Positions 28,993 through 39,700 of a DNA stretch of 64,000 bases are shown here, one piece after another (position 1 is the stretch's first letter; the number at the start of each line of letters is the position of its first letter). The position numbers and the translations under genes are program-made. Below the pieces are notes generated by a model that did not search any database, was not told where the DNA came from, and was given only the letters and a program-made list of their open reading frames with translations. Origin of the DNA: Bactericera cockerelli (taxonomy: Eukaryota > Arthropoda > Insecta > Hemiptera > Triozidae); assembly GCA_024516035.1 (NCBI GenBank), contig CM044962.1, positions 2,293,027 to 2,357,026 of the forward strand. The letters run 5' to 3'.

Positions 28993-31900
28993 CTAATCTC
29001 CTTCCTGCGTGGCGAGCTGATACACCTTCCTGCATCCGTTCACGAACCACTTGTAGCCTTCAGGACACTTCCTGCTGGACGCATTCACAGGCACGACGAT
29101 GAGTCGGCCTGGTGTGGACTTGGCCATCACGCCTCCCCCGTAGTAGTACATGTGCGCGCGCATGTGTCTCGGCTGGACGAAGCTTTCGACGTCCTGGAGC
29201 TGGATCTCGGTTTCGATGACGTCATAGTCGACCTCGCATGACGTCACGACGATGAGACAGCCAATGAGAAGACAGCGTGTGAGCGAAGGGATGATGTAAC
29301 CTCGGTGTCCTGTAATGTGTATACAGGGATGTTAGTAATGCCACAAGGTATTTGTTATTGGTAGCTATTATAAACTGGTTGGAGTTCCACAAGAGAAGCA
29401 CAAATTGTCACGCCGAAATTTATTTAGATCTATTGTGACCAGTTGATTCTATTTGGTTTAACGTCCTGATTTGAGATGGATAACCAATAACCACTCAGCT
29501 ATAGAGATGGACATTTTAGAGAGCTATAGAGAACTGCAATCTAGCCTGGCTTGTAAGGGTTGGCTAGTCTGTTCTCTGTTTATAGTCCGCTAGCGAGACA
29601 CTGGACCGCCATTTGCTGGTAACTCAAATTAACCTCACCCAGCCTGAGTGGGGCCGGTTTACTCATCCAAGTCTTAACCTCGCTGGACGTTGTGTAACTT
29701 CAGTGACAGAACGAGAACTGGTGTATTAAACGGGCCACTTGATTCTATTTGATTTTAACGTCCTGATTTGAGATGGATAATCAGGACGGGCGTTTTACCC
29801 TCCAATCGCTGGGAATCTACCAACTACCCACATTAAACTCACCCAGCCTGGGTAAGGCCTGGATATGCAACAAGTTTATTTTATAAAATTAACTAGTATC
29901 TTTGCTCAGCGTCGTTGGCGCTTTGAGTGCACCGGTTCACCAGGTAAAGACTTCGTAAAACTTATATACATAATAATATATAACTTATATTATGTACATA
30001 TGGACCATTACTTACCCATAAAATACGGTGTCTAGTTATTGCACAAGTTGGTAACACTCAGTAAGTCTATTCTAGACTCCCAGGAGTGTAGCTTGAGTGT
30101 AGATGTTAGGCAGGTGAAAATGGTGTCCAATGGAGGTATGACAGCACTGGGTGGTATTCGGACCAACAGATCCCTACAGTAGAATATTCTAAGAAAAATA
30201 CTAGGATAAAAGCTGTTTGTTAAGGTTTTTACACAAGAAAACACGAAAATGTAAATAAAATACACAAAACTAACTTATAGACAAATTGAACACTAAGTTA
30301 TAGACAAATTGAAGCTATTGATGTATTTATTTTATTTGTATCTTATTATTAATAAATGAGACTTTGCTTAAACTGTTAGCAGAATGGAACTCTTAAGTCT
30401 TAAGGCCTACGCCGCGCCGTTATACATAAATAAAGTATTTCAAAAAAAAATTGAAAATATATCGGAATAAACAAAAGTAAAAAGATGATTTTGTTGGATG
30501 TGACCAATCTTTACTTGAACCTCAACGACTCTTTGTTGGTATAAATAAATCAATTGATTTTATTGTACTTTTATAAATAGATTTCTCATTTATATATACA
30601 CTGAGTGACAAATTTAGCGGAACGCATAGGTTTTTTTCTCGTATAAAGTGTGTATTTCTTGTTGGACAAAAATATTTTTCATATTTTTTCTAATGCCGGA
30701 AATCACACATAAAATTAAATATAATTTTCAAATTTGAATGAAGTACTTTTCGTTGTCGACCTTTCCCTTACAGGGTGTAGAAAAAACTGTTTTTCAATGA
30801 TTTTTTCAAAATTCTTTATTTTGGATTCAGAAGAATAATGACGTGTCCATCAAGGCTCAACATTTTTTAAGACAAGAAATAAAGAGGATCTATACATAAA
30901 ACAAGACAATATCACTCTTAATCCGAAATAATGAAATTTGAAAAACAGTTTTCTCGTACACCCTGTATGGGAAAGGTCGACAATGACAAGCACTTCATTC
31001 AATTATGAAAATTGGCCTTTATGTTTTTGCTATCTCTGTACCAATTTTTGTGTGATTTCCGCAATTAGAATAAATATGAAAAATGTTTTTGTCCAACAAG
31101 AAATACACGCGTTAAATGAGAAAAAAACCTATGCGTTCCGCTAAATTTGTCACTCAGTGTAGATAGAGATTGGTTTTTTTTTTGTCTTACAAGGAATACA
31201 CACGTTAAATGAGAAAAAAACCTATGCGTTTTGCTAAATTTGTCACTCAGTGTAGATAGAGATTGGTTCTTTTTGTCCAACAAGAAATGCACACGTTAAA
31301 TGAGAAAAAACCTATGCGTTCCGCTAAATTTGTCACCCAGTGTAGATAGAGATTGGTTGGTACATTTTGTTGTTATAAATCACCTGTCACTAAGCTATTG
31401 CAGTAGCGACCGAATCATCGGAAGTTCCGCGAATTGGTTGTTACTCATATTGAGTGAGAAATCTATGCCGCAAAGCTCTATACAAGGTGTCCTAGTGTTT
31501 TTTTTATAGAGAATTTCAAAAACAATTGTAGGAGACATTCGAAAACTAAAATATTCCCTGTTTTCGAAAACTGCCGTCAAACGGAGATACTAGTCTGGCT
31601 GGGGGACGTTTTCTTCCCCCCAAATTAATGAGGCTGGCATAACGACATAGAAACCACTTTCACTTTATTTTAACAAGTTAAAATTTCTTTAAAAAATAAG
31701 AGTTTATCTTTAAGCCATTCAACTCGGAACTTTTGGTTTCCCATTTTTTGACATTGAACAAGAATGGAGACAGTGCAATAAATTAGAACTGGTGTGACAC
31801 CACTCGACTTTTCTTTTCACTCGAAAATAAGTCACAGTTCGCCACTGGTGACTCAACGGTAACAGTTAGCTGAGAATCATTGTCAAATTCATTATCAGCA

Positions 31901-34900
31901 CCTCAAAATCATTGGATTTGATATGTCACATTGTGACAACCCCCATCTAGGATGAATAATAAAGGAAAGAAAAAAAAATCCAGTATTTTTTTTCTTCGAA
32001 AAATTACTTGAGATTATTTTATTCTTAGAATCATCATAGGGTGGCGTCATCGTGAACGATGGTAGCCAGACAGTGGAGGAATGACCCAGCACTTCTACCA
32101 CTGTCTTTACAAGGAGGCTAATAATTGACAAGAGCCCCCAGAACCAAGCCAATGCTGGTCACTCCCTGTTTACAGTCCCCCAGCCAGACCAGTCCCTTAT
32201 TAATGACATTCTTAGAATGTCCCCTAAAATTAATTCTGAAATATTAATCAGATGGCCAGCAGCTTCCAACGAAGCAGCATCTAAAACTTTCGCTCCTCAA
32301 ATTTTTCCCAAACTTTTAAAATAAATTTAATCCACTTTTATTTAAACCTTTTATACATAATATATACAGTTCAATACATCAAGTTATGTTTACTGACAAG
32401 ATATAATATTGTTATGGATGATTATGTTGATATTCCATCTACTTCTTCAACAATTTCACTTACAAGAAACAATGACCAATTTTGTATTTGTAACAAGAGA
32501 TCAAATAAAGCTCCTGTTCTTCAATGTTCTCGATGTGAGATCTACTTTCATGGTGAATGTATTAAATTACCCAAGACAGATCTGAAATATCTTTTGGACT
32601 CTAGTAACTTTTGGCTATGCCCAAAGTGTTCGAGTCTTGCAGCAGGAAATTTATCGAGTACGGAAAATACTAAATCAACTGAGGATGGCAGGATACCCTG
32701 TCCTTTTAGCCCACATCGCACTTTCAAGACTGAGAGAACATTGGAAATACATCTGAAGAAGAAACATACTGGTGAATCTTTAACTCCCCAAGGAAATTCT
32801 CAAAGTTCTGAGGATGTTTTGACTGAACTTATTAATTTGAAGTCCACTGTTCAAACTGTTCGACGAGTCCCGAAATCGGCCAGATTTTGTGCTGCCGATA
32901 AATTGACCACAATAATTGACTCATGTCTACAGACTAAATCACTCGCTTCTTTCAGGAATCTATTGTTGTTTGGATACACTGCTTTTGATATTACAGATAA
33001 GTCAAGCAAATTGACATTGACAGCCAGAATCAAAACAAATTTGAACAATGTATCGAACCCCAGTATTCAATATTCCACTCCTAAAGTGACTCATAGAAAA
33101 GTCAAGAATGTAGAAATGAGCTTAAAGAAGAAAGTTGAATTAAAAGTGGCGGATTTTGATATCAAGGGTGCCGTGAGACTCCTTACCTCCACTGATACAT
33201 TAGCTGATTTCAATGACGAAACCTTGAATGAACTTCAAACAAAACATCCTCAAGCTTCCTCAGATTTAAATTTCCCTGTTGCTCCCGATGATTCGTGTCC
33301 CTATTTCACACTAACTACAGGTGATGTAATGAAAGGAATCAATTCATTTTCGCCCGGATCAGCGCCCGGACTAGGTGGAATTCGACCACAGTTTTTGAAG
33401 GATTTGATATCTAAATCTGCAGGAGAAGCAGGTCTTCGAGCTCTACAAGCCATTACTAACCTATGTAATTTCTTTTTATCAGGTCAACTACCTACAGATC
33501 TGTGTCCAATTTTTTATGGTGCCAGTCTGTGTGCTTTGAATAAAAAAGATGGCGGCATCAGACCAATAGCAGTTGGAAATACATTCAGGAGATTAACAGC
33601 CAAATGTGTATCTCAAAAACTCCGACCGATTCTTAATGAATACCTCCTTCCCCATCAATTAGGAGTGTCTGCCAAGATGGGCTGTGAGTCAGCAATTCAT
33701 GCGACACGAACTTACTTGAATCAGCCGGCCAATAATAAAAAGATCTTACTGAAAATTGATTTTCGTAACGCATTTAATTGTGTCAAGCGAGACGTTCTTC
33801 TACATCAAATAAAAGAAATAGTTCCAATGGCTTATCCGTTCCTCTATCAGTGCTATAGAAATTCATCCCACCTCGTGTTTGGAGACAAGATTATTTCATC
33901 ATCTGTGGGCGCTCAACAAGGTGATCCCTGTGGACCAATGGCTTTCAGTTTGGCAGTTCAAGATATTGTTACCTGTATGAAGTCTGAACTAAACATCTGG
34001 TATCTGGATGATGCAACTCTCGCTGACACTGCTGACAAAGTACTTGAAGATTTTCAAATGTTGATTAATCAAGCTGGTAAAATAGGTTTGCAAATCAATC
34101 CATCAAAATGTGAACTGCATTTCATCTCTAGTACAATTGATACATCAGTGCTTTCCAGTTTTAAATCCATAGCCCCTGGAATAATAACTGTCGATCAAGA
34201 TAATTTAACACTCTTGGGTGCTCCTATTTTTGAGAACGGTCTGGTTAAACAGTCTAAAGAAAAACTTGGTAAAGTTGAGATTTTGTTTGAAAAAGCTGAA
34301 ACATTGAACTCTCATGTTGCATATACTCTGATCAAGAACTGCTTATATGTCCCAAAATTCAATTTTTTATTACGTACCTGTCCCTTATGGAAATTTCCTG
34401 ATACCATTAAGGAAATGGATGATCTTTTAAAAAATACGTTGGAAAATATTTTAAACACTCAACTGAATGGCATTCAGTGGGTACAAGCATGTCTTCCAAT
34501 CAATGCAGGTGGCCTCGGTATTCGTTGTTTACAAGATATTTGTCTTCCTTCTTTCTTGGCTTCCGTGTATGGTGTTTCGCCTCTTGTGTCTACTCTCCTG
34601 AACTCACAGGGCACAGAAGTGAGCCTACACAATGAAGCTTTGATCTGTTGGAGACAAATTCATGGAGACAGTCTACCTGAAACACCTCTCCTTCAGAAAC
34701 AATGGGTAGAAATCCAAACCAAATATGTCATCGACAACAACATTCTTTTTACCAATCCAACTGATGCTGCTCGTTTTCAAGCCCTCCAACAGAAAGAATC
34801 CAACGCATGGTTACATGCAATTCCATCAAACAATGTTGGAACATTTTTGGATGATAATTCTTTCCAACTCTGCATGGCACTTCGTTTGGGTTGCAAGATC

Positions 34901-35633
34901 ACAACTCCTTTCAAATGTAAATGTGGCTCACCTGTAGAAGAAAATGGAGTGCACGGTTTAAGCTGTCAGAAAAGTGCTGGACGATTTTCTAGACATAGCG
35001 AATTAAATTCGATTATCTACCGAACATTGTCACTCCTGAATTATCATCCAAACCTAGAACCTGCAGGTATGTCACGTATGGACGGAAAAAGACCAGATGG
35101 AGTTACACTCATTTCATGGTCATGTGGTCAAAAGTTAGTCTGGGATGTAACTTGTGTGGACACCTTGGCTCCAACGTACCTCCAACAAACTATGACTAAA
35201 GCAGGATATGCAGCCAACCTAGCAAGCCAGAGAAAACACGAAAAATATTGTAACATCAAAGACCAAGGATACATCTTCAAAGGATTGGCATTTGAGACTA
35301 TGGGGACATTTGGAGAGGAGACAACTAAATTTATTCAGGAATTGGGAAAAAAATTAGTTGAAGAGACTGGAGATGGGAGAGCAGCTACCTACCTCACACA
35401 GCGTCTAAGCCTGGCCATCCAGAGGGGGAATGCAGCCAGCATTGCGGGCTCATTCCCCTTCACAAATTCATTAAACGAAGTCTTTGTGATATAAAATAAA
35501 TATATTATCTTGTATCAGAGAAAAAAAAAAAACATACATGTCATACAATACACTAGCTGGACCTACCATCTCCGTGGAACTTGAATGTCCTGTAACTGTT
35601 AGGCTCGACCGCCGCGCCGTAGTAGTCGTTCAT
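28993..35633 (-). CDS. Protein E: small membrane-anchored or secreted protein with CPEGY/GCR motif
   Basis: Two exons, 35633-35567 and 29309-28993, join at phase 1 (gatg|gtaggt; ttacag|gacac) into 127 aa. The start reads MNDYYGAAVEPNSYRTFKFH. After the junction comes a hydrophobic stretch, RCLLIGCLIVVTSC (about 32-45), which would act as a signal anchor or internal signal. The outer part has VQPRHMRAHMYYYGGG and ends with RKCPEGYKWFVNGCRKVYQL. The spacing C-P-x-G-Y ... G-C-R resembles small cysteine-motif ends of various insect secreted peptides. I do not recognise a named family. The 6.3-kb intron holds an intact PHD-RT retroelement on the opposite strand, a MITE and SINEs. The exon 1 link is inferred from phase, donor quality and unusual GC content in an AT-rich setting. 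Confidence 0.55.
29450..29955. mobile_element. Mosaic of T6-like and 5S SINE fragments
   Basis: 'tttaacgtcctgatttgaga' appears twice (29459, 29755), both T6-like tails. A minus-strand 5S SINE (about 29620-29740: 'caagtcttaacctcgctgga') lies between, and a plus 5S fragment with 'gagtgcaccggttcacc' is at 29895-29955. It reflects repeated nested insertion. Confidence 0.6.
29956..30598. other. Intron of gene E, no feature seen
   Basis: AT-rich, with short frames lacking similarity. 'aataaataaatgagactttgc' and 'ataaataaagtatttc' near 30345-30440 look like tails of retroposed copies. Confidence 0.35.
30599..31159. mobile_element. Foldback MITE with TA target duplication (Tc1/mariner type)
   Basis: The left end 'cactgagtgacaaatttagc' (30599) is matched by its reverse complement ending at 31159, with TA on both sides. 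Inner sequences also pair over most of the length, for example 'cagggtgtagaaaaaactgt' near 30774 with its reverse copy near 30940. 561 bp, no transposase. Confidence 0.85.
31160..31345. repeat. Two extra tandem copies of the MITE right end
   Basis: The terminal segment with 'acgttaaatgagaaaaaaac' and 'ctaaatttgtcactcagtgt', plus flank 'agatagagattggtt', repeats at about 31190-31265 and 31275-31345. The flank is copied too, so these arose by tandem duplication, not separate insertion. Confidence 0.8.
31346..31814. other. Intron of gene E, no gene seen
   Basis: A trace of element Z ('ctagtctggctgggggac') occurs near 31590-31607. Otherwise nothing. Confidence 0.35.
31815..31965 (+). repeat. Repeat X, partial copy
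   Basis: 'cgccactggtgactcaacgg' and 'atcagcacctcaaaatcatt' plus 'gatttgatatgtcaca' match the start of the repeat X units at 45544 and 46257. Confidence 0.7.
32028..32190 (+). mobile_element. Element Z copy
   Basis: Starts 'catcatagggtggcgtcatc' and ends with one 38-bp-type unit at 'cccccagccagacc'. The 11-mer attcttagaat occurs just before the left end (32019-32029) and at 32210-32220, a possible target duplication. Confidence 0.7.
32414..35494 (+). CDS. Intact retroelement protein: PHD finger, reverse transcriptase, putative restriction-like endonuclease
   Basis: 1026 aa without interruption. Residues about 23-76 are a PHD-type zinc finger (CICNKRS..., CSRCEIYFHGEC, WLCPKC). A possible second finger is near 95-118 (CPFSPHRTFK ... 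HLKKKH). The reverse transcriptase spans about 310-620: PGLGGIRPQFLKDL, GGIRPIAVGNTFRRL, LLKIDFRNAFN, GAQQGDPCGP and YLDDATLA (catalytic YLDD near 530). There is no APE endonuclease. The C-terminus has CKCG...HGLSC (about 833) followed by RPDG...LVWDVTCVD (about 892-912), fitting a CCHC knuckle plus a PD-(D/E)xK nuclease as in R2/CRE-type elements. The ending SLAIQRGNAAS is shared with many animal reverse transcriptase genes. It lies in the gene E intron, opposite strand. Its clade is not certain. The open frame suggests recent insertion. Confidence 0.85.
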   Translation: MDDYVDIPSTSSTISLTRNNDQFCICNKRSNKAPVLQCSRCEIYFHGECIKLPKTDLKYLLDSSNFWLCPKCSSLAAGNLSSTENTKSTEDGRIPCPFSPHRTFKTERTLEIHLKKKHTGESLTPQGNSQSSEDVLTELINLKSTVQTVRRVPKSARFCAADKLTTIIDSCLQTKSLASFRNLLLFGYTAFDITDKSSKLTLTARIKTNLNNVSNPSIQYSTPKVTHRKVKNVEMSLKKKVELKVADFDIKGAVRLLTSTDTLADFNDETLNELQTKHPQASSDLNFPVAPDDSCPYFTLTTGDVMKGINSFSPGSAPGLGGIRPQFLKDLISKSAGEAGLRALQAITNLCNFFLSGQLPTDLCPIFYGASLCALNKKDGGIRPIAVGNTFRRLTAKCVSQKLRPILNEYLLPHQLGVSAKMGCESAIHATRTYLNQPANNKKILLKIDFRNAFNCVKRDVLLHQIKEIVPMAYPFLYQCYRNSSHLVFGDKIISSSVGAQQGDPCGPMAFSLAVQDIVTCMKSELNIWYLDDATLADTADKVLEDFQMLINQAGKIGLQINPSKCELHFISSTIDTSVLSSFKSIAPGIITVDQDNLTLLGAPIFENGLVKQSKEKLGKVEILFEKAETLNSHVAYTLIKNCLYVPKFNFLLRTCPLWKFPDTIKEMDDLLKNTLENILNTQLNGIQWVQACLPINAGGLGIRCLQDICLPSFLASVYGVSPLVSTLLNSQGTEVSLHNEALICWRQIHGDSLPETPLLQKQWVEIQTKYVIDNNILFTNPTDAARFQALQQKESNAWLHAIPSNNVGTFLDDNSFQLCMALRLGCKITTPFKCKCGSPVEENGVHGLSCQKSAGRFSRHSELNSIIYRTLSLLNYHPNLEPAGMSRMDGKRPDGVTLISWSCGQKLVWDVTCVDTLAPTYLQQTMTKAGYAANLASQRKHEKYCNIKDQGYIFKGLAFETMGTFGEETTKFIQELGKKLVEETGDGRAATYLTQRLSLAIQRGNAASIAGSFPFTNSLNEVFVI
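35495..35566. other. 3' end of the PHD-RT element
   Basis: After the TAA come 'aataaatatattatc' and a poly(A) of about 12 at 35520-35532, marking the 3' end of the retroelement, only about 35 bp from the donor of gene E exon 1. Confidence 0.6.
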
Positions 35634-35714
35634 TGGACATTTCAAGAAAATTTCTCCTTGAAGTTTTTTTGGAATTGATTCGGAAAATCTCTTATCGTTC
35701 AGCCAAAACCACAA

Positions 35715-35746
35715 GATTCCGCCAAAACATTGCCTTTGGCGGAATC
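35715..35746. repeat. Perfect 12-bp hairpin
   Basis: Arms gattccgccaaa and tttggcggaatc flank the 8-nt loop acattgcc. It lies 82 bp upstream of the gene E start codon, in its presumed promoter region. Confidence 0.7.
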
Positions 35747-36027
35747 ATATTCAAGGAGAAGTCTACATCCTCATTTTATGTGAGGTCTACTACATACCAT
35801 ATTTCTCTACCGTCTCTAACAGATCTTGAAATATTTAGTTCACCTAAAACCACATTGACCATTAATTTTTTTTGGGTAATAAAATACATGATCTAAAAAA
35901 ATAGAAAGAAAAAAAAAAAAAAAAAAAAAAATCAAAACAAAACCATGGTAATTTTTAATGTCTCAAATATGTGACTTCACATGTGTATTTGCCTGGAAAG
36001 TCTAAATACTATTAAAGGTCACACTAA

Positions 36028-36140
36028 CCGTCCTCAGTAGGATGATCGTCAAGGCGGCAGAGTTGTAACCTGGAGGGCGGTGTTTCGAATTCCAAGTTCG
36101 ATAAAAAATTAGCAGTGTGAGTTTAAGTGACATCACAAAG
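36028..36140 (+). mobile_element. SINE family T3, diverged
   Basis: 'ccgtcctcagtaggatgatc', 'aaggcggcagagttgtaacc' and box B 'gtgtttcgaattcca'. Confidence 0.7.
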
Positions 36141-36411
36141 ATATATAGGAGTATATTGTAAGGGTTTAAGTTCAGTTATATCCAGGTTTCGACTGTATAA
36201 AAAAACATCGGAAGCATTACGATGACTTTTTAAATGTCACTACTCAAATCCCGCCTTGCTAAATTTCCAACCGCACTTGTAGAGACTTCATCAAACTCCA
36301 GTGGCCCGTTCCAGAAATACTTTCCACTCTCATAATCTCCCTTTCAACTGTCATACAACGTCCTTTGATTGGTCAATTTAAACGCAATAACCAAATAAAC
36401 CAAGCAGAGAG

Positions 36412-36566
36412 TTGGGTGTTCGGTGGAAGAGATTGCCATTGGCAATAACCCCGCCCTTAGTTAGGACAGATGTTTATACAATTTTACTATTCTTTTTCCT
36501 GTTCATTTTTTAATTGTTATAATAATATTATTAGCACTGTACATATGTCTTTTAGATCTAATAAAG
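36412..36566 (+). mobile_element. L-hp LINE 3' tail
   Basis: 'gaagagattgccattggcaa' keeps the hairpin stem with loop att, then 'taaccccgcccttagttagg' and 'ctaataaagtgtgtaataat' at the end. Confidence 0.8.
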
Positions 36567-36703
36567 TGTGTAATAATAATAATGACAGTACGTTGTGTGA
36601 CGATTTAAACGGAGATTCGGGGATTCGAAGAGTGGTAAGTGTTTCTGGAATAGGCTACAGGAGAAACACTTTCCACACCGCCGGACCCTGCATTAACAAC
36701 TGT

Positions 36704-39700
36704 TTACTGAGGAGGAGCGTTGAAGTCGATGTAATGAAGAGGCACACCGTTGTCGTTTACGACTAGACGGTATTTGAAACAATATAGTTGATTCACCTCG
36801 TCAAGAGTCAAAGGACATTCCACCATCTCTTCAAAAGACAACCCTAGTGCGATAAGTTGAGTCAGATTTAGAGTCGGCCCAGTAACTCCAGTTGGAGGAG
36901 CTTTCTCGTGGAGATTCCGAGCATCCTGTTTGCGCTTTCCAAGGAACTTACTTTTGGAAACAAATTGTTCATCACCCACCCTGCGAAAAGAAGAAGAAGA
37001 AATGAGAAAAAAAAAAGAAGTCAATAGTGAGGGTCAGTCTCCACTGATCACTTGCGACAAATTGGCAGCATCCACTTCCATCTCGTCAAGTCACCGCGCA
37101 CTCGTAGTCAAGTGGTTAACGCGCTAGTCTGGTTGTACAGGTAGCATACTGATCCGTTGGTTCGAATTCCACCCAGTGCATGAATTTTGGCACATAAATT
37201 TGAGTTTGTGACCACATAATAATAAGAGTCTGAGGTAGGTGGTAGAAAATGCTTTGAGCATTAACTTTGCCTGGCGGTTAGCACCACTAAAGAGTGGTAT
37301 TATTATTATTCCGCAGATTGTTACCTGAAAAATAAAAAAGTGTTTTGTATTTTCACTGAGCGCACGATTAGCTTAGTGATAAGATACACTAACTTTTGCC
37401 ATGCAGAATCCTGCATTCCCCCCTCCAGGTGTAACCTAGTTGGCTACAACAACAACAACATAATAATAACCCCGAAGAAAGCATTTACAGTTTCCTCCCA
37501 TACCTGCAGTAAGATCTTGAAGCAGAATTCTTCTTCGAAGTTGTACGTGCTGCACGCGATTTGTTAGCACCTCGGGTTGAGGAACCAATGCTTAAACCAC
37601 TTGATCCGGCACTGGCTCCACCGCCAGTTGTGACTCGCTCGATTTGCTTCGGCATCAACTGCTCAAAGGCCGGGTGTCCATACATGTCTGGTCGCCCCGG
37701 TAGCAAGTCGTCGCCCAGATCTTCCGACTGCTCAGGGGCCGCGGGGACCGCGGGGTATCTAGACGAGGCCGGCTGTACAGCAGCTGGCCTCGAGGGCGCT
37801 TTCGGCTGTCCCAGTAGTCTGCTTGACGTTGCTGGTCTTCCTTTCTTGCGCTTTTCTTGGCCGTCAGCTGCGAATTGTTATTTTTTAAATATTTAGTAAG
37901 ACAACAACCCCAATTTTTTTTGTTGTAAATAATGAAAAAAATACTGGGAATGTAAGCCATCTTTATACTTTCATATTTTCCTAGCTTACCTATTTACTTT
38001 TGTTATTCACAATATTGTTAATATGGATGAACCTACATTTTCGTACGAAAAATACAGATATCTTCCAAAAAAACCACTTCGTGGTTACAAAGGAGAGAAA
38101 GACCCACTCAAAAAAATAAGCACAAAAAACTAGAAATAAATTACATCAAATTGAGAACACCTTTACAGCTTCTCTTTCTATTTATCTGTTCTCTTTTCTA
38201 ATGATCAATTCCATCTTCATACCGTAACAAAGACTCTCCACTCCTTCATCTCTCCTAGTTCTTCTTATGCACATACTAGGGGGGAGGGGGGGACAAATAT
38301 TTTATTTGTGGATCCAGAGCCGCTAACTTTCCACTTTCCATAGAAAAAGCTAGCGACCTGTCCCCGTTTCGGAAATTATTCCCGAAACAATGCTCCGATT
38401 CGTTGAAAATCGAGGTAATCGATTATAACGATTCCGAGAATCGGAATCAATTAGTAACTAATCGACTTGTAATTAATCGATTAATCTATTATACCGATTA
38501 ATCGAGGATCCCTAGTGTGTTGAAAATCGAGGTAATCGATTAGAAACGATTCCGATAATCGTAGTCGATTAGTAACTAATTGACTTGTAATTAATTGATT
38601 AATCGATTTTTATTTATTTATTTAATACATGACAAGTAAATGGTTCAAATATAAATAACAATGACAGTTTACATAATTCATAATATTTTTAACTGAACTG
38701 ATGCTACTTTCTTTTGGCTGTCGTCATACCACACTAAGGGCCACACCTATAAAGTATGGTCCTTGTGTCGTGGGATATTACTACCGATTAATCGAGCATC
38801 AGTAACTGCACGCCATCTACTGAATAGACAAGAGGCGTAAACGTAACTCGACGCAGTTCACATGCTGGTAGATATTTCTTTTTTTGTTTCTTCTTCGGCG
38901 CTTCTTAATACAGACATGAGGGCGCGATTAGCTCAGTGGTTAAGCACTTGCTTGCCATGCGGAAGGTCCTGGGTTTGCTCCCCCGTGACGACAAAAATTT
39001 CTTAATTTAGTTACAATTGTTTGTAAGAGATACCTTCTGGTGACTTACTCAAAAATAGGGGACTTACTCAAAAATACCCCCGCTACAGATTGCAATGAAA
39101 ATAATTATGAAAAGACATACACAAGATAGAGAATAATGAAGGACTGCTGCAAACCAGTTGTTCAACTTAAGACGTATTTTACTTGCTAACCAAAGTGGAT
39201 TCAACTGGAATAAAATGAACGAACTGGAAGAAAGTCATTTTTCTTTTGGAAGAGTAAAAATCTTCTTCCAGTTTGGTTAACCAAAATGGATTTAGAAAAT
39301 TCTTGCTTCCATTTATTTTATAGGTTAAGTCCATTCTTTATCTTTAAAAGTGGAAATATTTGGAATAAAATGGAAATATTTGGAAATACCGAACCTGGAA
39401 AAAAAAATATCTTAAAGAAAAAATACCCCTTTTAACTGATGACCATCTTGATTATCCAAATTAGGAAAAAATGATTAGTTTAGACACCTCACTCTACCTT
39501 TTAGGGTTATTGAAAGTGTTATGGGGGGGAAAATGACTCTTTTTTTTTCATCTCTGTTTACACGCATATTATATGCAATTACGTAAACAGGTAACAGGAC
39601 TTTAAAATTAAAAAAAATATTACAGGGGAAAAGATAAAGCCTCTATACACATTTCTTTAAATGGGGTAATATTATTACTAAGGTCTAAAGTAGAGGAATG

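Noticed and set aside
32851..35093. Extra short frames inside the PHD-RT element
   Set aside because: Shadows of the 1026-aa ORF.
36470..36766. 98-aa plus-strand frame MFIQFYYSFSC...
   Set aside because: It covers an L-hp LINE tail and the antisense of gene B exon 3.
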